From Pseudobdellovibrio sp031428275 (GTDB taxonomy: Bacteria > Bdellovibrionota > Bdellovibrionia > Bdellovibrionales > Bdellovibrionaceae), in NCBI GenBank assembly GCA_031428275.1, contig JANPPC010000020.1, forward strand, positions 1-8,554: DNA of 8,554 nucleotides, in the 5' to 3' direction. The stretch's first letter is position 1. Each line of letters starts with the position of its first letter. The notes below the pieces were generated by a model. The model was not told the origin of the DNA. It saw only the letters and a list, made by a program, of their open reading frames with translations, and did no database searches. Both the position numbers and the translations under genes were made by a program. Below, piece by piece: positions 1 through 5,467 of this stretch.

Positions 1-1
1 T

Positions 2-106
2 CATGATGATCGATTGATTCCAAGCAAAGATCTGGTAGTCCTAAAACGGGGGGCATTATTGAATCCTTTTGTTAAAATGTCTTGTCGTAAAAACATGTTA
101 ACTTAA
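2..106 (+). CDS. Possible 3' end of an unidentified gene running in from outside the window
   Basis: An open frame enters from the left edge and runs 34 codons to a TAA at 104-106, ending in residues FVKMSCRKNMLT. Nothing in it is recognisable and the stretch is too short to judge by codon use, so it may be chance. If real, it is the C-terminal end of an upstream gene on the same strand. The bases between its stop and the next coding frame (107-134) carry no clear promoter or terminator. Confidence 0.2.
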   Translation, partial: HDDRLIPSKDLVVLKRGALLNPFVKMSCRKNMLT

Positions 107-134
107 TTCTTTAATTCCCCCTATTTTGTTGTAG

Positions 135-560
135 AGCCAAATTTCGTACCTTAATAACATTAAGAAAGAACGTAAAGCCCTAAACGCTCAATTCAATGTT
201 TCGCATGCGACCAATTTTTTAAAGTATGGAAATAAAATTTTAGACTTACGAATTAAAAACGTTTCGGCTGAAGTTGGTTCACTGGTTAAGTTGCGACTTC
301 GCGAAATTGAAAATGAACTGACTGATTACATCACGCAGTTCGATTTCATCAACTACGAAACGATCGGTATTATGAAGAAAAAAGCGGCGCAAAAATTTAT
401 AAAGAAAAGTACAGACGTTTCCGAGGCTGACGATAAGCAGTCCCGCAGTTTTTTCATTCAATCAGGTTTTCAGTACTATCCGTTCGAGGGTGAATACTGG
501 CGCGACGAAATCGGAAATTATCAGTATTTAGGAACAAATCAGTGTGGTGTAAATGAATAA
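135..560 (+). pseudogene. C-terminal remnant of a large TPR-type envelope protein (gliding-cluster type)
   Basis: The frame is open for 141 codons after a TAG at 132-134. It contains no ATG, GTG or TTG before the TTG at 291, which would start an 89-residue protein in the middle of what reads as continuous charged helical sequence (LNNIKKERKALNAQF, then KLRLREIENELTDYITQ). The last part, with residues EGEYWRDEIGNYQY just before the stop, resembles from memory the tail of large tetratricopeptide-repeat proteins encoded beside outer-membrane beta-barrels in Bdellovibrionota and Myxococcota. Those proteins are usually several hundred residues or more, so this looks like a 3' fragment left by deletion, insertion or an upstream frameshift. 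Its stop overlaps the next ATG by 8 bases, consistent with an original operon. A functional short protein from TTG 291 cannot be excluded, but no good ribosome binding site precedes it. Confidence 0.55.
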
Positions 561-825
561 AGCTATTTGTTTTGTAATTTTAATAAGCCTTTCGAGTTTA
601 ACGGTCATGGCCCAAGATGCCAGCTCGGAAGCAGATTTAGCTTTCGCCAAAAAGGGAAAAAGAATTAAAATCGACTTCGGTGATGAGCTTGTTCAGGGCG
701 AAGTAGGAACTCCGGACGCGATGTTTTTAAACACAAAGAAGAATCATAATTTCAAAAAGTTAATTAAGATCCGAGAAAACTTTAATGTTGAAATGGATAA
801 GAGTAAAAATGCTTTTCAAAAATAA
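553..825 (+). CDS. Small exported protein, partner gene of the outer-membrane beta-barrel
   Basis: Encodes 90 residues. The N-terminus is a signal peptide: Lys at position 3, a hydrophobic core of roughly residues 5-18, and a likely signal peptidase I site after the VMAQ at residues 18-21. The mature part of about 70 residues is hydrophilic and ends in a basic region around KKLIKIRENFNVEM. No catalytic motif or named domain is visible. Small exported proteins of this shape sit between a TPR protein and a beta-barrel in Glt-like (adventurous gliding type) clusters, so a periplasmic or outer-membrane accessory role is inferred from context. The ATG lies inside the end of the preceding frame (8-base overlap) with only a weak purine-rich site, which suggests translational coupling. 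Its own end overlaps the next gene. Confidence 0.7.
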   Translation: MNKAICFVILISLSSLTVMAQDASSEADLAFAKKGKRIKIDFGDELVQGEVGTPDAMFLNTKKNHNFKKLIKIRENFNVEMDKSKNAFQK

Positions 826-1540
826 TATCTTTAAGTCGATGCTGCCTCTTTTTATCTTTCTCATTTTGGGTGGCCCTCAGTTGGCAAGTGCTGCTGAGCA
901 AATTCAGTTTAGCGAAGATATCTTACCGACTGAATCAGTGATACCGCGCCTTGATAGCCAAGACATGGTCATTCACCGTGCGGTCGATCATGATAAGCGT
1001 TTCGAAGCGAAAGCCGATTTAATGTGGGTACTCGATGAATTATTCAGCGATGGAAAATTATTAGGCGTTACTTTCCATTACCATCTGAATAATGACCTTG
1101 GTTTAGGATTTAAATATTACCAATACTCAGTTGGATTTAACCAGTACAAAGAAGGATTTGATTCAAAGGGTGTTCGTATTGAGCGCGGACCGCAGCCAAA
1201 ATCAATCATGGCACTTAGCTTAGTGAACCGAATTCTATACGGAAAAATCAGCATCGGAAAACAAAAAGTTTTACCACTAACCGTAGACGTTCAATACGAT
1301 CTAGGGCTTAACAAATACGGAACCAAAAATTTATTTTATTCAGCCGTAAGCTTAAGTAATAAGTTATTCGTCAAAAAGCACATCATTATAGACCTGAGCT
1401 ACGGCATCCAATTCCACGACGTCATCAATCCCGTATCTGTAGATGTACGCCAAGCCTCTCCAGTAGCCGCCGAATCCGAATTCAAAAAGAAATTCCAAGT
1501 TAGCCAAGCCATTTCAATTGGCCTAGGCTATCTCTTTTAA
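809..1540 (+). CDS. Outer-membrane beta-barrel protein (Myxococcota/Bdellovibrionota family)
   Basis: Encodes 243 residues from ATG 809. A more upstream ATG (785) is open in the same frame, but 809 has AAGAG at a spacing of five bases and gives a clean signal peptide (basic start, hydrophobic residues 10-22, cleavage near LASA-A). The mature part alternates polar and hydrophobic residues in short stretches and ends in LGYLF, a C-terminal aromatic as expected for BamA recognition. The order of IHRAVDHDKRFEAKADLMWVLDE, a long strand-rich middle and a closing SIGLGYLF resembles the outer-membrane beta-barrel family shared by myxobacteria and bdellovibrios (TIGR04565-like), often found in gliding-machinery or envelope clusters. 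It overlaps the upstream gene by 17 bases, so the two are probably co-translated. The specific function is unknown. Confidence 0.8.
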   Translation: MLFKNNIFKSMLPLFIFLILGGPQLASAAEQIQFSEDILPTESVIPRLDSQDMVIHRAVDHDKRFEAKADLMWVLDELFSDGKLLGVTFHYHLNNDLGLGFKYYQYSVGFNQYKEGFDSKGVRIERGPQPKSIMALSLVNRILYGKISIGKQKVLPLTVDVQYDLGLNKYGTKNLFYSAVSLSNKLFVKKHIIIDLSYGIQFHDVINPVSVDVRQASPVAAESEFKKKFQVSQAISIGLGYLF

Positions 1541-1565
1541 GAAAAAAAATCCCCACAGGTAACAG

Positions 1566-1624
1566 TTCACGTAATGAGACATACCGAATCCAATTCTTGG
1601 ATTCGGTATGTCTCATTACGTGAA
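1566..1624. repeat. 59-nt perfect inverted repeat (28-bp arms, 3-nt loop)
   Basis: The left arm at 1566-1593 and the right arm at 1597-1624 are exact reverse complements, separated by TTC. With a small internal bulge, AAC at 1561-1563 can also pair with GTT at 1626-1628. It begins 25 nt after the beta-barrel stop, so it could end or protect the 3' end of that mRNA. No U-tract follows on the + strand. On the minus strand a run of eight T lies about 16 nt beyond the stem. The arms are far longer than those of an ordinary intrinsic terminator. Confidence 0.95.
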
Positions 1625-1773
1625 AGTTGGAACTCGCGAAGACGGAGGGCTTTCTGTATTGCCGCTTCTCCCTCAAGAAGAAACGGTTCGTTCAACGAAG
1701 TTAAGTCTAGTTCGATCGACAAATTTCCTTTTCTGTAGATATCTGCCAATGCCCACGAAATTTTTTTGAGTTT
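1567..1773 (-). pseudogene. Orphan minus-strand coding remnant ending in the long hairpin
   Basis: A minus-strand frame is open from just after a TGA at 1774-1776 to a TGA at 1567-1569. It has no ATG; the only usual start is TTG at 1747-1749 (60 residues) and no ribosome binding site precedes it. The part before the hairpin reads like real protein, with WALADIYRKG, then SIELDLTSLNEPFLLEGE and KALRLREF. The last 19 or so residues are dictated by the perfect palindrome and are probably not ancestral sequence. I do not recognise the family. It may be the end of a lost gene or a chance frame. Confidence 0.3.
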
Positions 1774-1776
1774 TCA

Positions 1777-1995
1777 TGTCGAGATGAATATTTGTGTATG
1801 TGCACTTTGCAGGTAAGGCCTGCGCGAACTGGATTTTTGAAAATGTATTTGAGGTAATTCCATAAGTAATGTTCGTCGCGGATTAAGCTCTATTTATATC
1901 GTCCACCAAGCAAGTGATTCGCCCGCCCGGCGTTTCGATTCGCATTTCGTGCTGAAGCCGCACTGTTAGCCCCGTTAGATTCGTTATAGGCTTAT
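1777..1995. other. Intergenic stretch with a GC-richer islet and GTTA repeats
   Basis: No convincing gene is seen. A hairpin-prone GCAGG/CCTGC pair lies near 1809-1822. From about 1900 to 1980 the composition becomes clearly richer in G and C than the surroundings. At 1963-1989 three 9-base units share GTTA at the same position (CTGTTAGCC, CCGTTAGAT, TCGTTATAG). GTTAGAT at 1974-1980 fits the GTTRRRY core of integron attC sites, but a matching partner is poor, so no recombination site is claimed. Confidence 0.35.
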
Positions 1996-2403
1996 CTAGT
2001 CGGTGATATTTATCGTACCGGCCATTGCTGTGTGTCCGCCCACAGAACAGTTGTAGTACAAGGTGGCCGGAGCAGTGCTCGGCACTGTAAATGTTATCGT
2101 GCCAGAAGCGGTTCCGTTACCGGTAACGCCGTCAGTAAACGCATTTCCTGTTCCCGTACCTGGAATAGACTTGATGTAAAATGGATGGCCCGGTGATGAA
2201 ACATTAAATGTGTAGGTGAAGCCGCGCTTTAAAGTCAGACTCGGATTATCAGACGCGTTGATTGTGTAACTGGCGGTGGCGTTCGGTGCGGTCACCGCGA
2301 AGGTTGTTACACCTGGATCTATTACAGCAGGTGGCGCTGAATCCGTAGATTTAGCACAAGAAAAAGTTAAAACTGAGAAAAGTATACCTATTAATAACTT
2401 CAT
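1996..2403 (-). CDS. Cupredoxin-like (type 1 copper) lipoprotein
   Basis: Encodes 135 residues from the ATG at 2401-2403. This start is preceded by AGGAG at a spacing of eight bases; an ATG 33 bases upstream is in frame but lacks a site. Residues 1-15 are a hydrophobic signal segment followed by Cys16 in TFSC, a slightly atypical lipobox. A Pro/Ser/Thr linker then leads to a beta-rich domain. Candidate copper ligands are His73 (PGHPF), Cys119 (YYNCS), His124 and Met127 (GGHTAM), the His-Cys-His-Met set of blue copper proteins such as plastocyanin. The Cys-to-His gap is four residues rather than the usual two, because of an extra Gly-Gly. It is probably an envelope-attached electron carrier or copper-binding protein; no partner enzyme lies next to it. 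A TTGCAT / TAGTTT pair with 17-nt spacing (2451-2479, minus strand) is a weak promoter candidate. Confidence 0.75.
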   Translation of the reverse strand: MKLLIGILFSVLTFSCAKSTDSAPPAVIDPGVTTFAVTAPNATASYTINASDNPSLTLKRGFTYTFNVSSPGHPFYIKSIPGTGTGNAFTDGVTGNGTASGTITFTVPSTAPATLYYNCSVGGHTAMAGTINITD

Positions 2404-2540
2404 AAAAGATTCTCCTAAAAACAAAGCTAACAGCAAGTTTAAGAGGAGTTAAACTATTTTGGTAATTGATGGAATGCAACAATTGACCACAGACCCTAAT
2501 TAGTTAAGCATTAAAAGCTAAGCGCTCATACTGCTTTTGA
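2404..2540. other. Intergenic region upstream of the cupredoxin gene
   Basis: Holds the ribosome binding site and probable promoter of the minus-strand lipoprotein. Nearer 2540 there may be degraded sequence belonging to the broken + strand frame that follows: a short run reading LLLNSE in another frame could be its continuation across a frameshift. No other feature is seen. Confidence 0.3.
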
Positions 2541-2768
2541 ATAGCGAATGATGATATTGGCGGTTGGGCCGCGTGGTTAGATAGATACCTGACTCCGCAA
2601 CAAATTGATCCAAATCTTCGTTTTTGAAATTCAAATTTTAAAGTCACGGAACTTCAAAAGGATGTAATTGAAATAAGTTTTAATATCTATCCGAGGTTAA
2701 GTAAGGATGGAAATTTAGAATCTTATTACGATCGAAAGATTCGCTTTAAAATGATTCAAGAAAAGTAA
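2541..2768 (+). pseudogene. Decayed C-terminal end of a lost gene, with an in-frame TGA
   Basis: One frame reads as continuous protein over 75 codons apart from a TGA at 2625-2627. Before the stop it gives DIGGWAAWLDRYLTPQQIDP, and after it VTELQKDVIEISFNIYPRLS, then YYDRKIRFKMIQEK and a TAA at 2766-2768. The two halves keep the same frame and a similar style, with amphipathic strands and a basic end, which argues for one ancestral protein broken by a nonsense mutation. There is no start codon with a ribosome binding site, and the frame is closed by TGA at 2538-2540, so the 5' part is missing. The style recalls C-terminal domains of pilin-like or pseudopilin-like proteins, but this is a weak impression. 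A genetic code with TGA as a sense codon is not suggested elsewhere in the window. Confidence 0.5.
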
Positions 2769-2784
2769 AATGTTTCATTCGCAA

Positions 2785-2813
2785 ATACTGATACCCTTTG
2801 ATCGTATCAGTAT
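2785..2813. terminator. 10-bp hairpin after the broken gene
   Basis: ATACTGATAC at 2785-2794 and its exact complement at 2804-2813 flank a 9-nt loop. It begins 16 nt after the TAA of the remnant. No T-run follows on the + strand, so it is a weak or factor-assisted terminator candidate, or an old operator. Confidence 0.35.
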
Positions 2814-2895
2814 CCGCCTTCGGTTCTTACAGGCTTGTTGATAAGACCTTTTTTTGGAAAACGCACGAATTTTCATGGTATTTGCGGCATAGCAC

Positions 2896-2926
2896 TTGAC
2901 CGTACCGTAGCTTTCGGGTTTTTAAT
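2896..2926 (+). promoter_or_regulatory. Weak promoter candidate for the small membrane protein / dsb genes
   Basis: TTGACC at 2896-2901 matches five of six -35 bases. A TTTAAT at 2921-2926 could act as -10, but the spacing of 19 nt is longer than ideal. It would place transcription start near 2933, just before the TTG at 2944. Confidence 0.25.
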
Positions 2927-2943
2927 AAGATTCGGATGCATTT

Positions 2944-3267
2944 TTGCAAAAAGTTGTTGTGAGAAAAAAAGAATCTGAATTGTCTCAACAAAGGGTAAAG
3001 CACGGCGGGCTGCTGAAGATAGTGCAAGCGGTAAATGCGATCATGTTTTTGATTAAGTTTAGTTTTGGATTTCGCGCGCAATTTTTATCGCTAATGGCTG
3101 TATTCGGATTTATTGTTTTGGGCCAAGTCATCCATCTGGCATTAAACGGAATCGTGCAGGAGGCGAACACTGCGGGCGTGATAGGAATAAGAGCTTTAGT
3201 GGCGTCTACAGTAGCTGTTCTATTTCTAAAATCTGCGGATGAGATTTTAAAAAAGAGGCGAGATTAG
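2944..3267 (+). CDS. Small membrane protein of unknown function
   Basis: Encodes up to 107 residues from TTG 2944, or 102 from GTG 2959; an upstream TAA at 2926-2928 limits the start and neither candidate has a strong ribosome binding site. The first 30 residues are basic and cytoplasm-like. Two hydrophobic segments follow, at about residues 47-68 (SLMAVFGFIVLGQVIHLAL) and 77-96 (GVIGIRALVASTVAVLFL), and the protein closes with a charged DEILKKRRD tail, so both ends are predicted in the cytoplasm. There are no cysteines, so it is not itself a redox enzyme. It lies 55 nt upstream of dsbB on the same strand and may share its transcript, but nothing in the sequence ties it to disulfide formation. 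I do not recognise a family. Confidence 0.55.
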   Translation: MQKVVVRKKESELSQQRVKHGGLLKIVQAVNAIMFLIKFSFGFRAQFLSLMAVFGFIVLGQVIHLALNGIVQEANTAGVIGIRALVASTVAVLFLKSADEILKKRRD

Positions 3268-3322
3268 ATTTAGGTGGCAAACGGCTACCGATGCGTGATT
3301 AAATTCGGTTAGTTTGGAAACG

Positions 3323-3751
3323 ATGAATAAAAATCAATCCTATTTTATACAAATAAATTTTTTTATCGCTGTAGTTGCGACAGCAGGTAGTTTGTTTTTT
3401 AGTGAAGTGATGAAGTTACCCCCTTGCGTGCTTTGTTGGTATCAAAGAATTTGTATGTATCCGTTGGTTTTAATATTTGCTTTGGCATTATTAAAAAATA
3501 CGAAAGACAGCTTTAAGTATGGCTTGTTACTTAGCCTTGTAGGTTTAAGTATTTCTACTTACCACAATCTTCTTTATTATAAGATAATACCCGACAGCAT
3601 AAAGCCTTGTTCAGAAGGCGTTTCGTGCACTTCAAAACAAATCGAGTGGCTTGGGTTTATCACGATACCTTTTTTATCGTTCATGGCGTTTTTAATAATA
3701 ACAATTATTTGTATTATGGCTATAAAGCAGGAGAAATCTGATGAAAAATAA
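3323..3751 (+). CDS. dsbB: Disulfide bond formation protein B (DsbB/BdbC type quinone reductase)
   Basis: Encodes 142 residues from ATG 3323, which follows a GGAAA; a TTG three codons upstream is less likely. It has four hydrophobic segments (about residues 8-28, 43-58, 66-84 and 109-133). The first periplasmic loop begins with PPCVLCWYQR, where Cys35 and Cys38 form the quinone-linked pair and Arg42 is the residue that contacts the quinone in DsbB. The second loop holds Cys96 and Cys102 (PCSEGVSC), the pair that oxidises DsbA. Length and the short second loop fit the compact BdbC-like branch. In the family, DsbB passes electrons from DsbA to ubiquinone or menaquinone in the inner membrane. 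It overlaps the following dsbA-like gene by 11 bases, which strongly supports a working pair. Confidence 0.93.
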   Translation: MNKNQSYFIQINFFIAVVATAGSLFFSEVMKLPPCVLCWYQRICMYPLVLIFALALLKNTKDSFKYGLLLSLVGLSISTYHNLLYYKIIPDSIKPCSEGVSCTSKQIEWLGFITIPFLSFMAFLIITIICIMAIKQEKSDEK

Positions 3752-4382
3752 TAAACTGTTTGTCTTAGGTATTTTTATTTTAACCGCAGGTGCATTTGCT
3801 TTTTTTAAGTATTATTATCAGGGTTCTCAACCCGTTAGTGCACCGATCGAGCAGGTGACTGAGTTGATTAAAGAACACAACCCAAAGCTTGGTCCAGACA
3901 ATGCGAAGGTCAAAATCGTTGAGTTTTTAGATCCTGAATGTGAGGCTTGTCGAGCAATGTCTCCTGTCGTTAAGCAGTTAATGAAAGAGTTCGATGGCCA
4001 AGTTCAACTTGTGGTGAGGTATATGCCATTTCATGGCAACTCGATGAAAGCGGCCACCTTTATTGAAGAGGCTCGTGAACAAGGAAAATACTGGGAAGCG
4101 ATGTCAGCATTATTTGAAAATCAGCCCGCCTGGGCTGATCACCATAATCCTAAACCCGAACTTATTGCAAAAATTTTGGTTCAGGCGGGCGTGAAGAGGG
4201 CAGATTCATTTGAAGATAATGTTCTGCTTAGCAGACACAGATGGAAAGTTGATTTAGATTTCGCTGATGGCAAAAGATTAGGAGTTAAGCTGACTCCAAC
4301 ATTCTTTGTTAACGGAAGAATGCTTGAAGAAATTGGCTATGAACCCATAAAAAAAGCCATCGAATCAGAACTCGCGAAGTAG
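3741..4382 (+). CDS. dsbA: Membrane-anchored DsbA-like thiol oxidoreductase
   Basis: Encodes 213 residues. AGGAG stands eight bases before the ATG. Residues 5-22 form an uncleaved anchor or signal segment, without a lipobox. The thioredoxin-fold domain (about 50-213) carries the active site PECEACRAM with Cys67 and Cys70, and the cis-proline loop LTPTFFVNG with Pro186. Between them is a helical insertion (about 103-165) as in DsbA. A CEAC centre differs from the CPHC of E. coli DsbA, so its redox potential may differ. Genetic overlap with dsbB argues that it is the oxidase partner that inserts disulfides into exported proteins, rather than an isomerase. It is closer in style to the Gram-positive BdbD / DSBA-like thioredoxin group than to classic DsbA. 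Confidence 0.9.
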   Translation: MKNNKLFVLGIFILTAGAFAFFKYYYQGSQPVSAPIEQVTELIKEHNPKLGPDNAKVKIVEFLDPECEACRAMSPVVKQLMKEFDGQVQLVVRYMPFHGNSMKAATFIEEAREQGKYWEAMSALFENQPAWADHHNPKPELIAKILVQAGVKRADSFEDNVLLSRHRWKVDLDFADGKRLGVKLTPTFFVNGRMLEEIGYEPIKKAIESELAK

Positions 4383-4410
4383 TCGTATTTTCGCTTCACC
4401 TTCACGTCGG

Positions 4411-4447
4411 CGTAAAGGTCCTGAGCGATTTTTTACGTTTTTATTTT
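4411..4447. terminator. Possible terminator between convergent dsbA and the DUF427 gene
   Basis: CGTAAA at 4411-4416 pairs with TTTACG at 4432-4437 and is followed by a T-rich run into 4447 on the + strand. The stem is only 6 bp with a 15-nt loop, so it is weak. Part of it overlaps the end of the minus-strand gene. It may serve dsbBA. Confidence 0.35.
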
Positions 4448-4722
4448 GTTACAACGCCCTTCCAAAAAGCGACGTGGCCCTTAATATTTTTTGCGGCATC
4501 TTTAGGTTCGGGGTAAAACCAGGCCGCATCTTTATTTTCAGCTCCGTTTACTTTTAGATTGTAGTAGCTGGCAACACCTTTCCAGCCGCAGGTGGTATGA
4601 GTTTGGCTATCCGAAAAATATTTTTTGATAAGGCTTTGCTTGGGGAAATAATGATTTCCTTCAACGACAATTGTTTCGCTGCTTTCAGCAATGGTTTCGC
4701 CGTTCCAAATCGCTTTTTTCAT
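4441..4722 (-). CDS. DUF427 family protein
   Basis: Encodes 93 residues from the ATG at 4720-4722, preceded by AGGAG at a spacing of eight bases. The order KKAIWNGETIAESSETIVVEGNHYFP, then TTCGWKGVASYYNLKVNG and AAWFYPEPKDAAKNIKGHVAFWKGV is the full single-domain form of DUF427 (PF04248), a small beta-tent-fold family of about 90-130 residues. The WKG.A.YY and AAW.YP.P..AA..I.. blocks are diagnostic. The biochemical function is unknown; the family is cytosolic and usually monocistronic, and here it is divergent from the AlkB-like gene, sharing a 105-nt upstream region. Cys at the centre of TTCGWKG is common in the family. No signal peptide is present. Confidence 0.88.
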   Translation of the reverse strand: MKKAIWNGETIAESSETIVVEGNHYFPKQSLIKKYFSDSQTHTTCGWKGVASYYNLKVNGAENKDAAWFYPEPKDAAKNIKGHVAFWKGVVTK

Positions 4723-4779
4723 TAGAAACTCTCCTAGTATTTGTTTGATTTTAATTCTTGCATTGATTTGGTATTGGAG

Positions 4780-4811
4780 ACAAGCTTAAGCGTCGGCGTT
4801 TGCGAGCTTGT
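4780..4811. promoter_or_regulatory. Hairpin in the leader of the alkB-like gene
   Basis: ACAAGCT at 4780-4786 is the reverse complement of AGCTTGT at 4805-4811. Inside, AAGCG can pair with CGTTT around a TCGG loop, giving a two-part stem with a small internal loop. It ends 16 nt before the alkB ATG, in a leader that lacks a good Shine-Dalgarno site. It could be an RNA control element or a protein-binding dyad for either divergent gene. Confidence 0.4.
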
Positions 4812-4827
4812 TTAGCGCAGTAAAATT

Positions 4828-5433
4828 ATGAAAAAATTAGAAATTAACTTACCATCCGAAAATATTTTACCGATTGATGGTGAAGCTTTTCTCTTTACTG
4901 ATATTTTTTCGGCCGATGAATGTGAACTTTTTTTTAGTACCTTGATGTCGGAAGTCTGTTGGAGACACGAGCCGATTATAATTTTCGGAAAAAAAATAAT
5001 GCAGCCTCGTCTTACTGCTTGGGTTGGTGATCCTGAAAAATCTTATAAATATTCGGGAATCACTATGCAGCCCCAAGCTTGGTCGCCTGCAATTCTCAAA
5101 ATCAAACAGCGCATTGAACCAGTCGCGGGCGTCACGTTTACGAGCGCCTTACTTAATCTTTATCGTAACGAAAACGACAGCATGGGATGGCATCAAGATA
5201 ATGAAAAAGAACTAGGTAAAGACCCGGTTATAGGGTCCGTTAGCTTAGGAGAATCGCGTCAATTTCATTTTCGTCATGCGAAAGATAAATCTATGAAGCA
5301 ATCGATCACATTATTAGACGGAAGCTTTTTACTTATGCAGGGTCAGACTCAGCACTTTTGGTACCATGCGATTCCGAAAACCAAGAAGCCAAAGAAGCCA
5401 CGAATAAATATAACTTTTCGGACTTTAAAATAA
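4828..5433 (+). CDS. AlkB-family Fe(II)/2-oxoglutarate dioxygenase, nucleic-acid demethylation repair
   Basis: Encodes 201 residues, about the length of the ALKBH2/3-like bacterial branch. It contains the substrate-binding lid region ending in QPRLTAWVGD, the NLYRNENDSMGWHQDNE block, SVSLGESRQFHFRH, and PRINITFR near the end. The iron ligands are His122 and Asp124 (HQD) and His180 (YHAIP); Arg192 and Arg198, six apart as in E. coli AlkB, should bind 2-oxoglutarate. Family members oxidise 1-methyladenine and 3-methylcytosine in DNA or RNA and release formaldehyde. All key residues are present, so it should be active. The ATG has only a weak ribosome binding site and is preceded by a hairpin. 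No Ada-type regulator or DNA glycosylase is next to it, so alkylation control is not evident from context. Confidence 0.92.
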   Translation: MKKLEINLPSENILPIDGEAFLFTDIFSADECELFFSTLMSEVCWRHEPIIIFGKKIMQPRLTAWVGDPEKSYKYSGITMQPQAWSPAILKIKQRIEPVAGVTFTSALLNLYRNENDSMGWHQDNEKELGKDPVIGSVSLGESRQFHFRHAKDKSMKQSITLLDGSFLLMQGQTQHFWYHAIPKTKKPKKPRINITFRTLK

Positions 5434-5440
5434 ATAAACG

Positions 5441-5462
5441 CTAGCTCGCTTTTACAAGCTAG
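5441..5462. terminator. Small hairpin between convergent alkB and DUF2461 genes
   Basis: CTAGCT at 5441-5446 and AGCTAG at 5457-5462 flank a 10-nt loop. It sits between two converging stop codons and could act in both directions, though neither side has a clear T-run. Confidence 0.35.
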
Positions 5463-5467
5463 ACGAT

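Noticed and set aside
279..461. Minus-strand frame of 60 codons opposite the TPR remnant
   Set aside because: It lies antisense to a frame with much more protein-like content and has no ribosome binding site.
1561..1628. Long hairpin as an integron attC site
   Set aside because: The flanking AAC and GTT are suggestive, but neither matches the core consensus and attC stems are imperfect with unpaired bases, whereas this one is perfect.
2541..2768. TGA read as an amino acid (recoding)
   Set aside because: Other genes in the window use TGA as a stop or avoid it in frame, no selenocysteine element is visible, and the remnant also lacks a start.
2827..3081. Minus-strand frame of 84 codons overlapping the small membrane protein
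   Set aside because: Its composition (rich in Arg, Phe and Gln, without domain-like order) looks like a shadow, and it lacks a ribosome binding site.
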